DNA of 64,000 nt from Coturnix japonica (GCF_001577835.2 NC_029526.1:1829510-1893509); one strand, 5' to 3'. Positions 35,233 to 47,614 are shown, counted from the stretch's first letter. Program-made: numbers and translations. Notes: a model not told the origin generated them from the sequence alone.

Positions 35233-38200
35233 ATGGCCAGACTGCAGCGGGCACCGGGCGGGGCCGGGGGGACCGTCATCGAGGTCAAGAGCAAGGTAAG
35301 AGACCGTGACGTGACGGTACCGGTACCGGTACCGGTGCTGATGGTGCCGATACCGGTGCCGATGCCGGTGCTGATACCGGTGCTGATACCGGTGCCGATG
35401 CCGGTGCTGATGGTGCCGATACCGGTGCTGATGCCGGTGCTGATACCGGTGCCGATGCCGGTGCTGATGGTGCCCGCCCGCCCCGGCAGTACAGGTGGGG
35501 GCGGCATATCTCAGCGGCATCCCGGCCGTTCGTGGCCCTGCTCCGCTCCCGGTGCCGCAGCGGTGCCGGTGCCGTACGGACGGGGATACCGTCATCCCGC
35601 CCTCTGTGCGCGGTGAAGGGCGCCGCGCCGGGAGCGCTCGGCAGGTGCCCGGCGGCGGCGGGGGCAGCCGTACGTTTAGATGTGCACGTGTGGGTTCGGT
35701 GTCCGGTCACAGCGGGGCTCCTCGGGCCAGATGTGCATCCGGGCACCTCCGCTCTCTCCGGAGCGAGGGGGCATCCAGATGTGTACATGCATCCAGATGT
35801 GTACACGCATCCAGATGTGTACACGCATCCAGATGTGCCCCCCCAGCACACCCTCGCCCAGCTGTGCTCTGCCAGCCCCCAGCCCTGCACTCACACAATG
35901 TGTCTCCTCCAGATGTGCCTCCGCCTGCCCCTGTGTCCCCACGTGCCCCCTCCCCATTAATTCGTGCCCCATTAATAACAGCTGGGGTCCTGCCAACCCT
36001 CCTCCAGCTCTGACCACCTTTTCCTCCTCCTCCTGCTCTGCAGTTCGATGCCGAGTTCCGTCGCTTTGCCATGAAACGCTCCAGCGCCGGCACCTTCCAG
36101 GACTTCTATCGCCTACTGCAGAACGTGCATCAGATCCCCTGCCTGGATGTGCTGCTGGGCTACACCGACGTGCACGGCGACCTGCTGCCCATCAACAACG
36201 ACGACAACTACCACAAGGCTCTGTCCTCCGCCAACCCCCTGCTCAGGGTCATCATCCAGAAGAAGGGTCAGTGGTGGCTGGAGAAGGGCTGGGATCTATT
36301 GCTTGGGACACGCAGGGTGAATGGCAGTGTTCTTCTGGCCCTGTTCTTCTCTTTGTGCTGGGGGGTGGCTTGGGAGGAGGTGACACCATGGCCACCCAGC
36401 CCATGTGTTTCACCTCTTGGAAGTCGCCTTTGCAGCCGGGCTGGTGTGGGCTCCAAGCAGTGCAGCTTCCTTGTGCCGGGCTGCAAAATAGCTGTGATAG
36501 CAGCAGCCCAAGTGCAGCTGCATGGGATGGACCCTGAGCACTGTGGGGGCTCCAGCACGTGGCATTGGCCCAGGTCCCCAGGTGAGGGGTGATGTTGTGC
36601 TGCTGTCAGGTTCCCTGTGCTCTTGCATTGGTTTCCTCCAGTACCACTCAAGCAGCTCCCAACCATCCCCTCCTGCACCCGGGCAGCAGCACGAGGCAGG
36701 ATCCTGGCAGAGGGGCTGCAAGAGGGGCACACGGAGAGGCCAGGAGCGAGCCCTGCGTGAGTCATGGCTGATTTAGAATGGATCCAGGTCATTCCAGGGC
36801 TGGGCTGTAGTCAAACCAGTCCCCGGGTTGGTGAGGATCACAGGCAGAGCTTCATTCATACACTGGGTGCAGGGGGAGCATGCATGCAGCGTGTCCGGAT
36901 GTGTGGGTTTGGAGTCCCCATGCAGTGGGTTTGAAAAGCAAAAGCCACAACACGTTGGCTCCCTGTGCCACCACCCACACATAGAAGTAGTGGAGACATC
37001 CCAGTGGTGCCCAGCTGGGGGTGGGTGCTCAGCCCCAGGGCTGGGCTCGGGCTCACATGGAGGGCAGGAGGATTCCCAGTGCATCCCCAAGGCGCTGAGC
37101 GGCACAGCCCGGCTGCCTCTCGCCCCCCAGAGAGCAGCCATGTGCTGAAATAGCTGTGGGAAAGCCTCCACCGCCCTTCCCAAAGCTAAAAATAAGGCAG
37201 GCGGTGAGTGCAGAGAGATATTTATAACCCAGGAGCCCTGGCAGCCCAGCTCGTCCTGGGAGAAACCCCGCGTCCCTGCAGTGCCATGGGCTGCCCCGTG
37301 CCCAGAGCAGGGTCTGGTGCTGGCAGGGAGCTCCTGCACTTGGCAGCCTCTTCCATGGGTGCTGCACTGCGTAGAACGATGCCTTCCCCTTGCTGTGGCA
37401 CCGGGGCCAGGCTTTCTCAGCATCCTCCTGAGGTCATTTTGGGACTGGGTGCTCTCTGTATCGGTGGCAGAACAGCTGCTGGTTCTGCAGACTGGGCTCT
37501 GAGGATGCTCATAAACCATGTGCAGTGTTGGAGGGATGCAGCGGCAACACAGCATCCAGATCTGAGCTCCCCCATGGAAAGGGGTGGGGAGAAACCAGAA
37601 AGAGCCCAGGGAATGTTCCTTGGCCCCTAGGGGATACAGTCAAGGGAGGGATGTGGGGGAGATGGCACCCACTGAACAGCCCCAGAGCGGTTGGTTGGGG
37701 GGAATAGAGCCAGTCCCTGCATAGCAGTGCCTGGAGGTGGAATGAAGTGCTGGCAGAATGCATGGGTTGGGAGGTGGGGGGCCGTGGGGACCCTGCAGCC
37801 CTGGGATGGGGCACTGGGAGGTGGGTGTCTCTGTTCTGAGTGTGGCAGGGCTCTGTGGCCCTGACCTGGTCATTCTGTTCCAACAGGGATAAGGGACTGG
37901 GTCACGTGTGGGGAGCTGGCATGTGTGCCACAAAGCAAGGCACAGCAGCGGCCCCCAGGCTGGCAGAGCCGGCAGCTCAAGCGTTAAACTGCAGAGCTTG
38001 GCTTAAAGTGTGATTAAGGCTGAATCACCGCCTGGATCCCACTAATCCCAGCCGTGTGTACACTGGGTAATCCCAGGAGATGGGCCCAGAGGAGACAGCA
38101 AGAGCCGGGGCGATGTTTGGTGGGGAAGGCTGGTGAGCTCATGGCTGCCGCGCAGTGCTCACAGTGCTGAGCCCGGTATCTGACCGCATCCCCCTTTGCT

Positions 38201-38996
38201 CCCCACAGCAGAATCGGACGCTGGTGTCTTTGCCTCCAACTCATTGCAGAGGAAGAAGAAGGGGCTGCTGCGCCCCACACACTGCAGGGCCAAACCTCAC
38301 CTCCTCATTGGCATGCCACAGGACTTCCGACAGATCTCCTCCATCATCGATGTGGACATCCTGCCCGAGACGCACCGCCGCGTGCGGCTGCACAAGCACG
38401 GCTCCGACAAACCGCTGGGCTTCTACATCCGCGACGGCGTCAGCGTGCGCGTGGCCCCGCAGGGCGTCGAGAAGGTGCCCGGCATCTTCATCTCCCGCCT
38501 GGTGAAGGGCGGCCTGGCAGAGAGCACGGGGCTGCTGGCGGTGAGCGATGAGATCCTGGAGGTTAATGGCATCGACGTGGCCGGCAAGTCTCTGGACCAG
38601 GTGACGGACATGATGGTGGCCAACAGCCACAACCTCATCATCACCGTCAAACCGGCCAACCAGCGCAACAACGTCATCCGCAGCAGCAAAGCCTCGGGCA
38701 GCTCGGGGGTGTCCACGGACAGCACCCCCAGCCAGCAGACCCCCAGCCCGGCCTCGCAGTACCTCAGCAACTACAGCACAGCTGAGAGCGACGAGGAGGG
38801 CGACCTGGTCATCGAGAGCGACAGCGCGCCCCACTACGGCCCCATGGGCTGCCCCAATGGGGGCCCTGCTGACGGACCCCTCCCTCCCAGCCTGTCCCCG
38901 CACAGCTCACAGGGCTCCCTGCAGTCCCTGGGCAGCCACGATGGCAGCCCCGGCCGGGGCAGCGTGCAGGAGGATGGCACCCTGCTCACCCTATAG
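35233..38996 (+). CDS. PARD6A: PARD6A, par-6 family cell polarity regulator alpha
   Basis: PAR6 is the adaptor of the PAR polarity complex that links aPKC, CDC42 and PAR3 at apical membranes and tight junctions. Three coding exons, 35233-35295, 36044-36266 and 38209-38996, give 357 residues (human 346). The PB1 domain is at about residues 15-95 with the conserved [25 protein letters not shown]-like segment is near 132-148 ([18 protein letters not shown]). The PDZ domain runs from about 150 to 245 with PLGFYIRDG and [20 protein letters not shown]. The match is closer to PARD6A than to PARD6B or PARD6G because the N-terminus MARLQR aligns with human MARPQR and ENKD1 follows downstream as in mammals. 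The tail is serine- and acid-rich and poorly conserved. The start ATG is the only one that gives the conserved N-terminus. Exon 3 begins at a tandem acceptor (cagcag). Confidence 0.96.
35315..35470 (+). repeat. Hexamer-based tandem repeat in PARD6A intron 1
   Basis: Degenerate 6- and 12-bp units built from accggt and gccgat/gctgat run for about 155 bp, starting about 20 bp after the exon 1 donor. They produce artificial Val-Pro and Ile-Gly-Thr reading frames. Confidence 0.9.
35771..35838 (+). repeat. 18-bp tandem repeat in PARD6A intron 1
   Basis: Three full copies and one partial copy of gcatccagatgtgtacac. Diverged relatives (ccagatgtgc) flank the array on both sides. Each unit contains an E-box-type cagatg. 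Confidence 0.9.
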
Positions 38997-39181
38997 CCGG
39001 ACTGCTGGTGTGCACCGTGGCAGTGGGACTGAGCGGGGCTACCTCTGCCCTGTCCTTACCCTGGAGCCTACTCCTGCCGGGCACTGCCCATCTGAGCCCC
39101 TCACCTCCCTTCTTCCACCCACGTGGGTTTTTTAATTATTTTATCAAAGCGTGCATCATCAAGTAATATATTGCAATGGAC

Positions 39182-39187
39182 AGTAAA
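39182..39187 (+). terminator. Probable PARD6A polyadenylation signal
   Basis: AGTAAA, a common variant signal, lies about 185 bp after the stop and just upstream of a T-rich stretch (ccttttctaaaa). Confidence 0.5.
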
Positions 39188-39189
39188 AC

Positions 39190-40860
39190 CTTTTCTAAAA
39201 AACACCCTGTTTGTCCATCATTTGCATTGCTGCAGGGGCCAGCAGTCTCCATCCAGGACAGCAGATGGGTTTGGTGCTTTGGGATGGGGCAGGTGTGTCC
39301 CTAACAGTTCTGCACACACGTACCTTTGCTGTTTTCCAGGTGAGCCCAGCAAGGCTAACTGCAGAGCTGTCCTACAATATATGCTCAGGCTGCTTTGGGC
39401 ACTGTGAGCCCCCACACCCAGGGCAAACAAACACAGGGTCCTGATGTGGGTGCTGCTGTGTTGACATCTGTCTTACAGGAGGACCCACAGCCCTCCAGGA
39501 CTGCAAGGCACGAGCTGGGTGCAGCTCCCTGTGGCCACTGAGCTGGGCTCCAGACAGGCAGGAGAGAGATGCAGACAGCAGAGCTGGTTAGTCCAGGCTT
39601 GTTTATGGCAGGGAGTGCACTGCAGCAGGGCTGGGGCTGCTTGCAGCACAGCATTGATGCCCTGAGGACAGCCCTAAGGAGGTATGGGGCCATTTTCTGG
39701 CTGGTACCTTGCCTCCTCCAGCCCCAAGCACTGGGAGCTTCCTTGGGGCTTGGCAGCAGTGCTGTCCCCCAGCAGCCCCGGGGCACAGGATGAGGCTAAA
39801 ACATCTCACCACCCTGGTAAGCCCCAGATCCTGCCTTGGGATGGGGGAAAGGCTGCAGCAGTGCAGCTGTGTGCAGCATTTGTCCCATGCAGTGTTGGTG
39901 GAGCAAGCTGGACAAGGCCATGAGCTGTGGATCTGGTTCTGCTCTGGGCAGCAGATGGACCAGAACCCTCCAGTGATGCCCTCTGGGCTGAATCTTTGCT
40001 CCACAAAGCAGGACCCTACATAGAGCTGCTGACACCCCTATGGTGCATTGATGGTACAAAGGCAGAGCTCACCTGCACAGTGGTACCTACCTGGCCATGC
40101 CCTGTGCTCTACTCACTTCAGGCCATCCCCAGTGGGGGTCTCACAGCTCTCCTGGCTGCACCACATCAGCACTGCTGCTTTCTGCTGCCCACCACCAACT
40201 CCTGAGGCCCCGCTGAATTCACCAGGACACATCAATGTGGGAAAACTATGATTCTATTGGAGCACATCCCACCCCACGGACAAAAACAGCCTCTCCAGCC
40301 ACCTCACCAGGTCCCCCTGCTTCCACCCCAGCCCTTCTTTGAATGGGAAGCACCGGAGCCCTGTGCCTTCTGGCTGCTATTGAGTGCATGCAGCAGGATG
40401 GAGAGGACAGAGGCACCGGCTGTGTGCATAGGATGGGTCAGCACGGAGCCCAGGGCAAAGGCTCTGTGTGCAGCAAAGCCTGCAGTGCCCAGAACAAGCT
40501 GCGCTGTGGGGGAAAGAAAAGGACAACCAAGTGCAGAGCAGCAGCATGGGGGACCTCCTGCCAGTGTGTAGAAACAGGAAAATAAGAAGCCATGAGATCT
40601 GCGCCATCGATTCCGAGCACACAGCTGATCTCTGTGAGGAGTCAATCAGCACGGGGACAACTGTTCTCCAAACTGCACAGCGGAGCCAAGTAGCTCCTCT
40701 CCCTCCAGTTTCCCTGGATGTGCCCTGGGAGCAAGAGGTGCCAACTGCGTGTTGGACACAGTGCTGACACCGCAGGGTCCTTGGTCTGCCTTCCTCTCTC
40801 CTCTCCTCCCCTCCCTTGGGATGCTGATGCAGAGCAGTGCGGTGCTCGCAGCCCCATGGG
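39190..40860. other. PARD6A-ENKD1 convergent intergenic DNA
   Basis: This contains the space between the 3' ends of two convergent genes and the ENKD1 3'UTR. No exon, repeat family or conserved motif was recognised. Confidence 0.6.
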
Positions 40861-40861
40861 C

Positions 40862-43800
40862 TCAGGAGTCCAACTTGATGAAGACTTTGGGCCTGGAGAA
40901 AATTTTGAGGGCTTCTTCTATCTGGGAGAGCTTCCTTTCCAGCTCCACTCGCCTCTTCTGAACACTGAGGGTGTCTGCACGCATCGGCAGCATCACCAGG
41001 TCCTTTATCAGCTGCTCCTGGCCTGGAAAACACAAAAAGCTGCATGAGAGGAAGAGAAATTCCCTTTTTTCCTAACACTATAACCTCACTGTTCAGCTGT
41101 TAAAATGGCAGCAGCATGGGAGCAGGGACCTGCAGAGAATACCCATCCCTGGACTGAAATCACAGCTGGAGGAGGAGGCCCAAAGCCCCAGCTCTAAGGT
41201 AACTCCTACTTTGAGCAAGGGTTGGACAAGAGACCCCCAGAGATCTCTTCCAACTGCAGTATTCAAAGTACAATAGGAACCCTAATGTTAGGTCCCCTGG
41301 GCCAAGCCTGTTCCAGAAAGCCAGCCCTGTAACCTCCATGTCCTACCATGCCAAAGGATCGCTCTATCTACACACACGGCTGTAGTGCAGTGATTACTGG
41401 AAGACCCCAGACTCCAAGAGGCAGGAAATCAGGAAGGAAGCCTGTGCTCCTAAGCTTCACTCTCCCTAATCCTGCCTATTTTTGAGCTGGAATCCTCTTT
41501 TCTTTTCTTCTTACTCTGCTTCAGATTGCTGAGCATCTCCAGCCTCTGGCCCTCGGGCATCATGGTGTGGCCGGGTGGCGTGTCGGGGTCCGGCCGGCTT
41601 CGCAGCTGCTCCTCCATCTGTCTACGCCACTGCTCCTTCCTCTCCAGCAGGCTGCAGGGCAGACAGAAACTGCTGTCAGCACCACTGGCAGGAAGGGCTG
41701 CCCAGGAATGGAGCCCTGCTGGTCTCCACGTCACTGCCTGAAGACCACAGAGCCCCAGGCTGGCAGCACCCACACCCCCCTGCTCCATATTCCTTTGCTG
41801 TGTTGGGAAGCACTTGGATTTAGCCTGGTCCCTCTGCCATACATACTACTGGGGGACGTGGCCCTTCTGCTTGGCGTTGTACTCCTCCTGCTCCCTCTGC
41901 TTCTGTCCCAGCAGCTCATCCAGCGCCTGCAGGGACTGGGAGCGTCGCAGAGGGGCCCGCTTGGCATTGCGGGCGTTGTGCTTGATGAAGTTAATGCTAC
42001 TGCCCTCCACCTGCAACTGAAAGTAGAGAGCGGGAGGCAGCGGGAGCTGTGCATGGCACACACAGGCAGCTGCTCTTATAAGAAGCAGAGTGAGCAGTGA
42101 TATGTGTGAGATGCTGAGCGGATTCACAAAGACAGTTGTGGTGTGCAACTCACCTTGGTTTCAGCACCCAGCACCTGTAGAGACTCAGTGCTGGCTGCTG
42201 CTTTCATGCTGGCAGGGCTTGGGGATGGTGGTCTGCCCGGCCTGATCCCGGGGCCACAGCGAGAATATGCCCGTAGGAACTTCACAGCCTCTGGGTGAGG
42301 AGGTGGGGAGCTCTCCTGGGAAGGGTGCAGGAATAAAACAGAGAAAGGGCTCAATGGGATGATGGGGCACAGAGAAACTCCCCAGCAAAGTCTGGGGGGG
42401 GTGAACTGCAAGCTCAGCCACAGGTTTCCATCAGACAACAACGTGCTTTTCTGCTGCGATTTGGCTGAAGTTCTGCACACAAACCACAGGCAGCAAAGAC
42501 CAAACCAGATCAATAACGGCAACAAACCCACAGCTGGCAAATGAACTTGGTGAAGATGCACTAAAAGGAAGAAAAAAGACCCGCAGGAAGATCCACACAG
42601 ACCACAAGTGGGACAGAGTCCCTCCTTACCAAAGCAAACTGCAGGCACGGAAGCAGAGCAGCATCACATAACCCTATAGAGATACACACCAGGGATGGGA
42701 GGCATCATCAGAGGCAATGGTCAGCTGCACAGCAAGGTGATGCTGGATGCTGCTGTTAAGGAAGCAGCTGCAACTGACAGAGATGAAGGAGAAAAACCTC
42801 CACGCCAGACTTCCAAGACTTAACAGAACCAACTCCACCTGTGAGCAGGAGCCCCACACAAGATGGAGATGCATTGAAGGGAACACGTCAGCTCCAGGAG
42901 GGCCTCAGCAATGATTAAAGCAACGTGAGTCAGCCCTGGGGCCTCCGAATCCACAGAGTGCAGTAACACACCACGCAGTAACTGCACAGAGAGAACACCC
43001 CCACCCCACAGAACAAAAGAGGATCTCAATCATCCTCTGATCCTGAGGGTTTGTCAAACAAGAGCGTAGGCTTGTATTCATTCCTAAGGCACAGGTGGGT
43101 TTGCTCCTGCATGTGGAAGGTCATAGACACCAGTGAGCAGGTTGGTGGTGCACCAGAAAGAAGGGGCAAGGCTTCTGGAACTGCTTGGAAATCACCTTTG
43201 TAGCACCACCTTGTTGGCTCTAGGGACACAGAATGGAGGGAAGTGATGAGGAGATGAGGAGGAACCTGAAGCATCAGCTCAGCTGTGAAGCAGCAAGGAG
43301 GGTGTTGCTCAAGTGGTGATGCCCAACACATCACCCAGCTTCTCCTTGGTGCAGTTTGGAAAGCCCCCAACAGATGTGTTACTTAAACACCAGGAAAGAA
43401 AAAACTACCCAGAGAAAGGAAAAGAAAGAAGCCAAAAGCAAAGCAAAATCTACAGGAGAGCGGACACCACTGGGAACAGAAACTGTGCCTGTTCCAGCTC
43501 AGTACACAGTTGGTAAAACCCAACTGCGTGTCCACAGGGTCCTGAGAGCTGGCACGAAGCCTGGAACAGCCTGAATCTCTTCTTATCTGCCCCGGTGCCA
43601 TGCAGAAAGGGTGAGGATAAGGATCTGTGGGGCACAACACCACTGGCTCTTGGCACGAGCCCCAGACGTGGAAAGCTGAGAAGCCAAGTGGCTGCACCTC
43701 AGGACAGGGATAAGCTGAGGGCTGCTCTGCACCACGCCAAGAACTGCCCTCAGATTGCTACGACAGGAGGCAGCAGGCAGAACGGGTGATGGGATTTTAT

Positions 43801-44777
43801 TCTTCTGACCCGCCAGGAGAGTTGAAGAGCCCCCTGGGCACACACCTGCAGTCTGGCCTTCACCTTCGACTCCACGTTCTCATATTTCTGGGATTTCCAT
43901 AGAGCTTTCACAGGTTTGGGCTGGCTGCGCTCCTGGGCTCGCTCCCTCTCTTTGCACTTCTTCTGAATCTCCTTTATTCTCCTCACGTTTTCCTTCTCAT
44001 GGTCCTTGGACTCTTTCCCTGCACAGCGAGGGGAGACACAGCTTTCAGCCCTCAAACACTGCCAGCAGACGTAGGCTCCTGGATCACAACACCAGAGCTG
44101 ACAGCTCCATCTCTAAATCCACCCGTGGAAACAGCAAGTCCTCCCCCCACCAAAGACCACACAATCTGTGCATTCTGCCCCCCATGCTGGGAGGGCTGAC
44201 CCTGTTTTTGGAAGACCTCAGCTGGTTCCCTTCCAGTTTTGGCACAGTGGTTGTGGCAACCACCACACTGGCACCATCCAGAGCCTGGGGCAATGCCAGG
44301 ATACAAAGCCAATAAGAGCCAGGCAGCACTTACTCTTTGCTGGCAGACCCCCACCAAGAGAGAGCCCATCGAGCTGCAGCAGGAGGCCGAGCGTTCCCTT
44401 CTGCCCCTTCTCCAAGTAGTCCCTCCCGCTGGGGCGGATGCGAGGGGCTGGTTGGGGCTGCTGGGCACTGCTCAAAGCACGGGCTGAGCTGGGAGCTGAA
44501 TCCGTGGGGTGAGAGGTAAAATCCAACCGCTGAGCATTGCCTTCCAGCCTCCCCCGAGCTACAGAGAAAGAAAGAAACAAAAAGCAGGTTGGCACCATCT
44601 CACATCACTGCTTTCTTCAAGCAAGTGATGCCAAAGGTCCCCCTGCACCTCTGCCTCATGTTTTCCCTTCTTATAAGCACCCAAGGACTCACCTGAGAAA
44701 GGGCGTCTGTAATAGTCTGGGAAGACCGTAGGGTCTGGAGGGATGGGCCCAGAAATCTTGGATGGCCCTTCACACAT
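40862..44777 (-). CDS. ENKD1: ENKD1, enkurin domain-containing protein 1
   Basis: ENKD1 (C16orf48 in older human naming) is a microtubule- and centrosome/cilium-associated protein. Seven coding exons give 369 residues (human 346): 44693-44777, 44334-44558, 43846-44018, 42154-42315, 41850-42016, 41515-41651 and 40862-41022. The N-terminus MCEGPSKISGPIPPDPT is almost identical to human. The basic coiled segment DHEKENVRRIKEIQKK and the motif INFIKHNARNAKRAP are conserved. The C-terminal enkurin domain ends in LERKLSQIEEALKIFSRPKV, matching human VEEAIKIFSRPKVFVK. The start is the first ATG after an acceptor at 44788, so at least one noncoding exon lies upstream, probably in the CpG-rich region near 46.7 kb. 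It is convergent with PARD6A, as in mammals. Confidence 0.95.
41195..41275 (+). repeat. CR1-like 3' tail fragment
   Basis: A short segment (gcaagggttggacaagagac, then agatctcttccaactgcag) resembles the CR1 end in an ENKD1 intron. It is diverged, so the call is tentative. Confidence 0.5.
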
Positions 44778-44924
44778 TCTGCTGTCTCTGCAATGGAAAC
44801 CGACCATGAGTGAGAGGTGAACTAAACACAGCTCACGGAGCCACTGCAGAGCTGCAGCTAATGTCAGAGAGCTCATATCCAACTGCAGGGACAACCTGCA
44901 AGTAGGAAACAACCCCAAATGGAC

Positions 44925-45085
44925 CCCATGGCTGCCCAGTGCTGTGGGTGCCCATCCCTGCAGGTGCCCCAGGCTATGGATGGACCCTGGGCAGCCTGAG
45001 CTGGGGAGCAACCAGCCTCCAACAGGGCTTGGGGCTGGGTGGGCTTTGAGGTCCCTTGTAACTCAACCGTGCTGTGATTTCATGT
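44925..45085 (+). repeat. CR1 LINE 3' fragment
   Basis: CR1 3' motifs appear in order: ccatccctgcaggtgcccc, ggatggaccctgggcagcc, then gggctttgaggtccc and gtgctgtgatttcatg. It lies upstream of the ENKD1 start exon. From 45.1 to 46.4 kb nothing else was recognised apart from possible noncoding ENKD1 exons that cannot be fixed by eye. Confidence 0.8.
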
Positions 45086-46399
45086 AGGTAAGGCAAAGGA
45101 TCCAGCAGCACCACCCCTACTGCAGGACTGACCAGCACTGATCCTCAATGTCTGCCTACAGCTTCAGCACAGAAAATCTGACTCCTGGGTCTGCAATACC
45201 AACAGATTCAGCCCTATGGGAAGAGCCCCTTTTAGGATCCTCAGCATTCCAGCACTGACAGGACACAGCATCTCCCATTTCATTTAGAAACCAATAAACA
45301 ACCAGTGCAAGGCTGAGCGAGCCTGACTCATAGCAACTAATGCACTGCTGTCTTCCCTGTTCAATTACCCTTGTTGACATGAGACCCATTAGCAAAAAGC
45401 TATTATTCATCTCCCAGACACAACTGCAGAGGCAACGCAAGCAGTGCAAGCACTGCACACCAGCAGGCATGTCCAGAGGCTGCTTTGTACCCAGTCATCC
45501 TGCAAAGGCTACTCCTGAAATGCTTCAGAGTCTCAGGCTGCAGTAAAACAGCACCATTCTCTTCTTATTTAATCCCATTTAAAATGGACAGAGCTAAGCC
45601 AGAATGGACTCTCTTATACCAAGAACAAAAGCATCCTCCAAGAGATGACTCCGGGATAGTTACTGGCCTTGAGACTCACATCTGATCTCGGTCTGAACTC
45701 TCCTCCAACGCCAGTAATTTAGGTGCAAAATGACAGAGTGAAAGCAGGCCCTGTAACAGAGCAGGCAATTAGAGCAGGGGGGGCTGGAGGGGGAAAGGCA
45801 GGCAGATGGGATGGGAGGTGGGGGATGGAAGGCTCCTCCTGTACCTGAACACAGGGCCCACATCCCAGTGGCACCCTGCCCTGCTGCAGGCAGCCTGCAG
45901 ATGACACCCACACCCTGATTTACAAGTCACGCTGCCTCTGGCTTTGGATCTCACAAGATCACACAGCACTATGACAGTGCTTTGCCTATCTGGGTGCTCA
46001 CAGCAAACCCTCCCATGTGGGACAACAGCCCCCAGCATCCCCAGCATCATCATCATCATCTGGCCTTAGGATGAAGCATCCAAACCTACAGCTCCCTAGA
46101 GCAGGATTTGCAGGTGGCTGCTTTGCTCCTATCGGTGGGACAGCAGGGCTGGAGGATGGGGCTGTTTGGAAGCTGAGGGCTGAGCAGGCTGCATCCCACC
46201 CAGCTGCAACCCCACGCAGGAACCAGAGATGCACCGTGCAAGCAGGAGGAGAGCAGCAGGAGCACGTGGCTACAGGTGGAGCAAGGCCAGCCCTAATATG
46301 CACCTAGGAAAGCATCTGTAAAGCTGTGTTAGAAACCTGAGCATCAAAAGCAGCTGTTGCCAGCAGCAAACAGATGTACGTGAGCAGCTCCTGCTCACC

Positions 46400-47193
46400 C
46401 GGGCTGCAGGGGGGGCAGGGAAACTGAGCTGCCCGCAGTTCGCTCCTCCCGGCCGTTCCTCTTCCAGCACAGCTCGGTGCCACCCACCGGAGCTGCGAGC
46501 CCGGCCGGGGAGCTGCGACCTCATGCGGAGCTGGAGCTGCGTTGTTCGGCTTTGTGCTGCTCCGAGCCCGGTTCTGCAAAAAGCACGGGGGGAACAAAGG
46601 AATAAATGAATCCATCTGTGGATAAACTGCGATAAGAGCTGCGATAAGAGCTGCGATAGGAGCTGCGAGCAGCAGAGCGAGACAGCCGGGGCCGAGCAAA
46701 GCGCTCGTGGCAATTGGGCCGTTGGCTCCTTCCCTACCGTTATGGGCGGAAGGAACCGGGTCAGAACCGCTGCGGGGGGACGGGACGGGATGGGATGGGA
46801 TGGATGTGATGGGATGGGATGGGGGAGGATGGAGGCACCCGCCGGGCTCCGGCCGCACCGCACGCACCCACCGCGCTCCGGGCAACCGCCGCTTCCGCCG
46901 GGGGGGGATGTTGGGGCCGTGCCGGGCTGAGCCCCGCCTGCACGGAGGTGTGGGCACGATGGGCGGCTCGGATCGGCCCCGCTACGGGCCGGGCTTAGTG
47001 CCGCGCTGTTGCTGCGTTCCCCCGGTAACGCCCCCCCGTCCATCCCGCAGCCTCCTCCCGGCCGCTGTCGGATCCCGGCGCTGCTCCATGTCCGCCCCAA
47101 CGCAGGACGCAAAGTGAGGCGGCCCGTCCCCTTCGGGAGCCGGCTTCGTGCTGCACCGACCGCCGTGTTGAGCCGCACGGCGCAGCGCTGGCC
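46400..47193. promoter_or_regulatory. CpG-rich bidirectional promoter, ENKD1 and C16orf86-like gene
   Basis: The interval is dense in CpG and lies between the minus-strand ENKD1 and the plus-strand C16orf86-like ATG. A minus-strand donor (AACG|gtaggg near 46738) may end a noncoding first exon of ENKD1. A GGGAT-type simple repeat (46786-46830) lies inside. No TATA box was seen. Confidence 0.6.
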
Positions 47194-47614
47194 ATGGCCT
47201 GCAGCACATCCCTGTCCCGCAGGACTCACCTGCAGGTGCTGCAGGACCCCGGTTTGCAGCCCCCCGCTGCTGAGGGCGATGCCAACCCCGCTGCCGAGCC
47301 GCAGGGAAAGAGCAAGAAGAGGAAAAGCACGAGCAACACGCAGCCGTGCAAAAAGGTCCCACCTCGGGACGCGCTGGGTGAGCACCCATAGGGAACAGGG
47401 CAGCAGGTCGGAGCTCCGTCATCTTTCAGGTCCCTTCCAGCCTAAACCGTTCTGTGATTCCCCTCCAGGCCGGCTGCCACGTCTGCGCCCCTTGTATCAG
47501 TACATCAACCTCAGCACGGAGCTGATGTGCCCAGCAGGAGGGGAAGGGGAAGGCAGGCAGCAGGTAGGGCAGCTGCTCCAGGGCTGGAGAGAGAAGTCCA
47601 GCAAGGCTCAGTGA
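47194..47614 (+). CDS. C16orf86: C16orf86-like protein (compact avian orthologue)
   Basis: Two exons, 47194-47377 and 47469-47614, join in phase to give about 109 residues. The splice sites are CTGG|gtgagc and a pyrimidine-rich ccctccag. The start gccATGg is a good Kozak match. Conserved with remembered human C16orf86 are a basic motif (GKSKKRKS against human KKAKKRKS) and, a little further on, LRPLYQYINLSTEL against LRPLYQYVNYCNPEL. The position also fits, because human C16orf86 lies between ENKD1 and GFOD2. Human C16orf86 is about 300 residues, so this copy is short: the long N-terminal and C-terminal arms are missing or lie in exons I could not see. Function is unknown in any species to my knowledge. 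The intron contains a CR1 tail. Confidence 0.7.
47405..47461 (+). repeat. CR1 3' tail in the C16orf86-like intron
   Basis: The sequence ctccgtcatctttcaggtcc followed by cttccagcctaaacc and gttctgtgattc is the CR1 terminus. It occupies most of the 91-bp intron, so the insertion abuts the splice acceptor. Confidence 0.8.

Noticed and set aside
34981-35616. Frames on both strands rich in Val-Pro, His-Arg or Ile-Ser-Thr-Gly
   Set aside because: They are translations of the hexamer array in PARD6A intron 1, not proteins.
35771-35838. Regular 18-bp repeats that might be mistaken for a CRISPR array
   Set aside because: The copies are directly adjacent with no spacers, and the window is a vertebrate intron.
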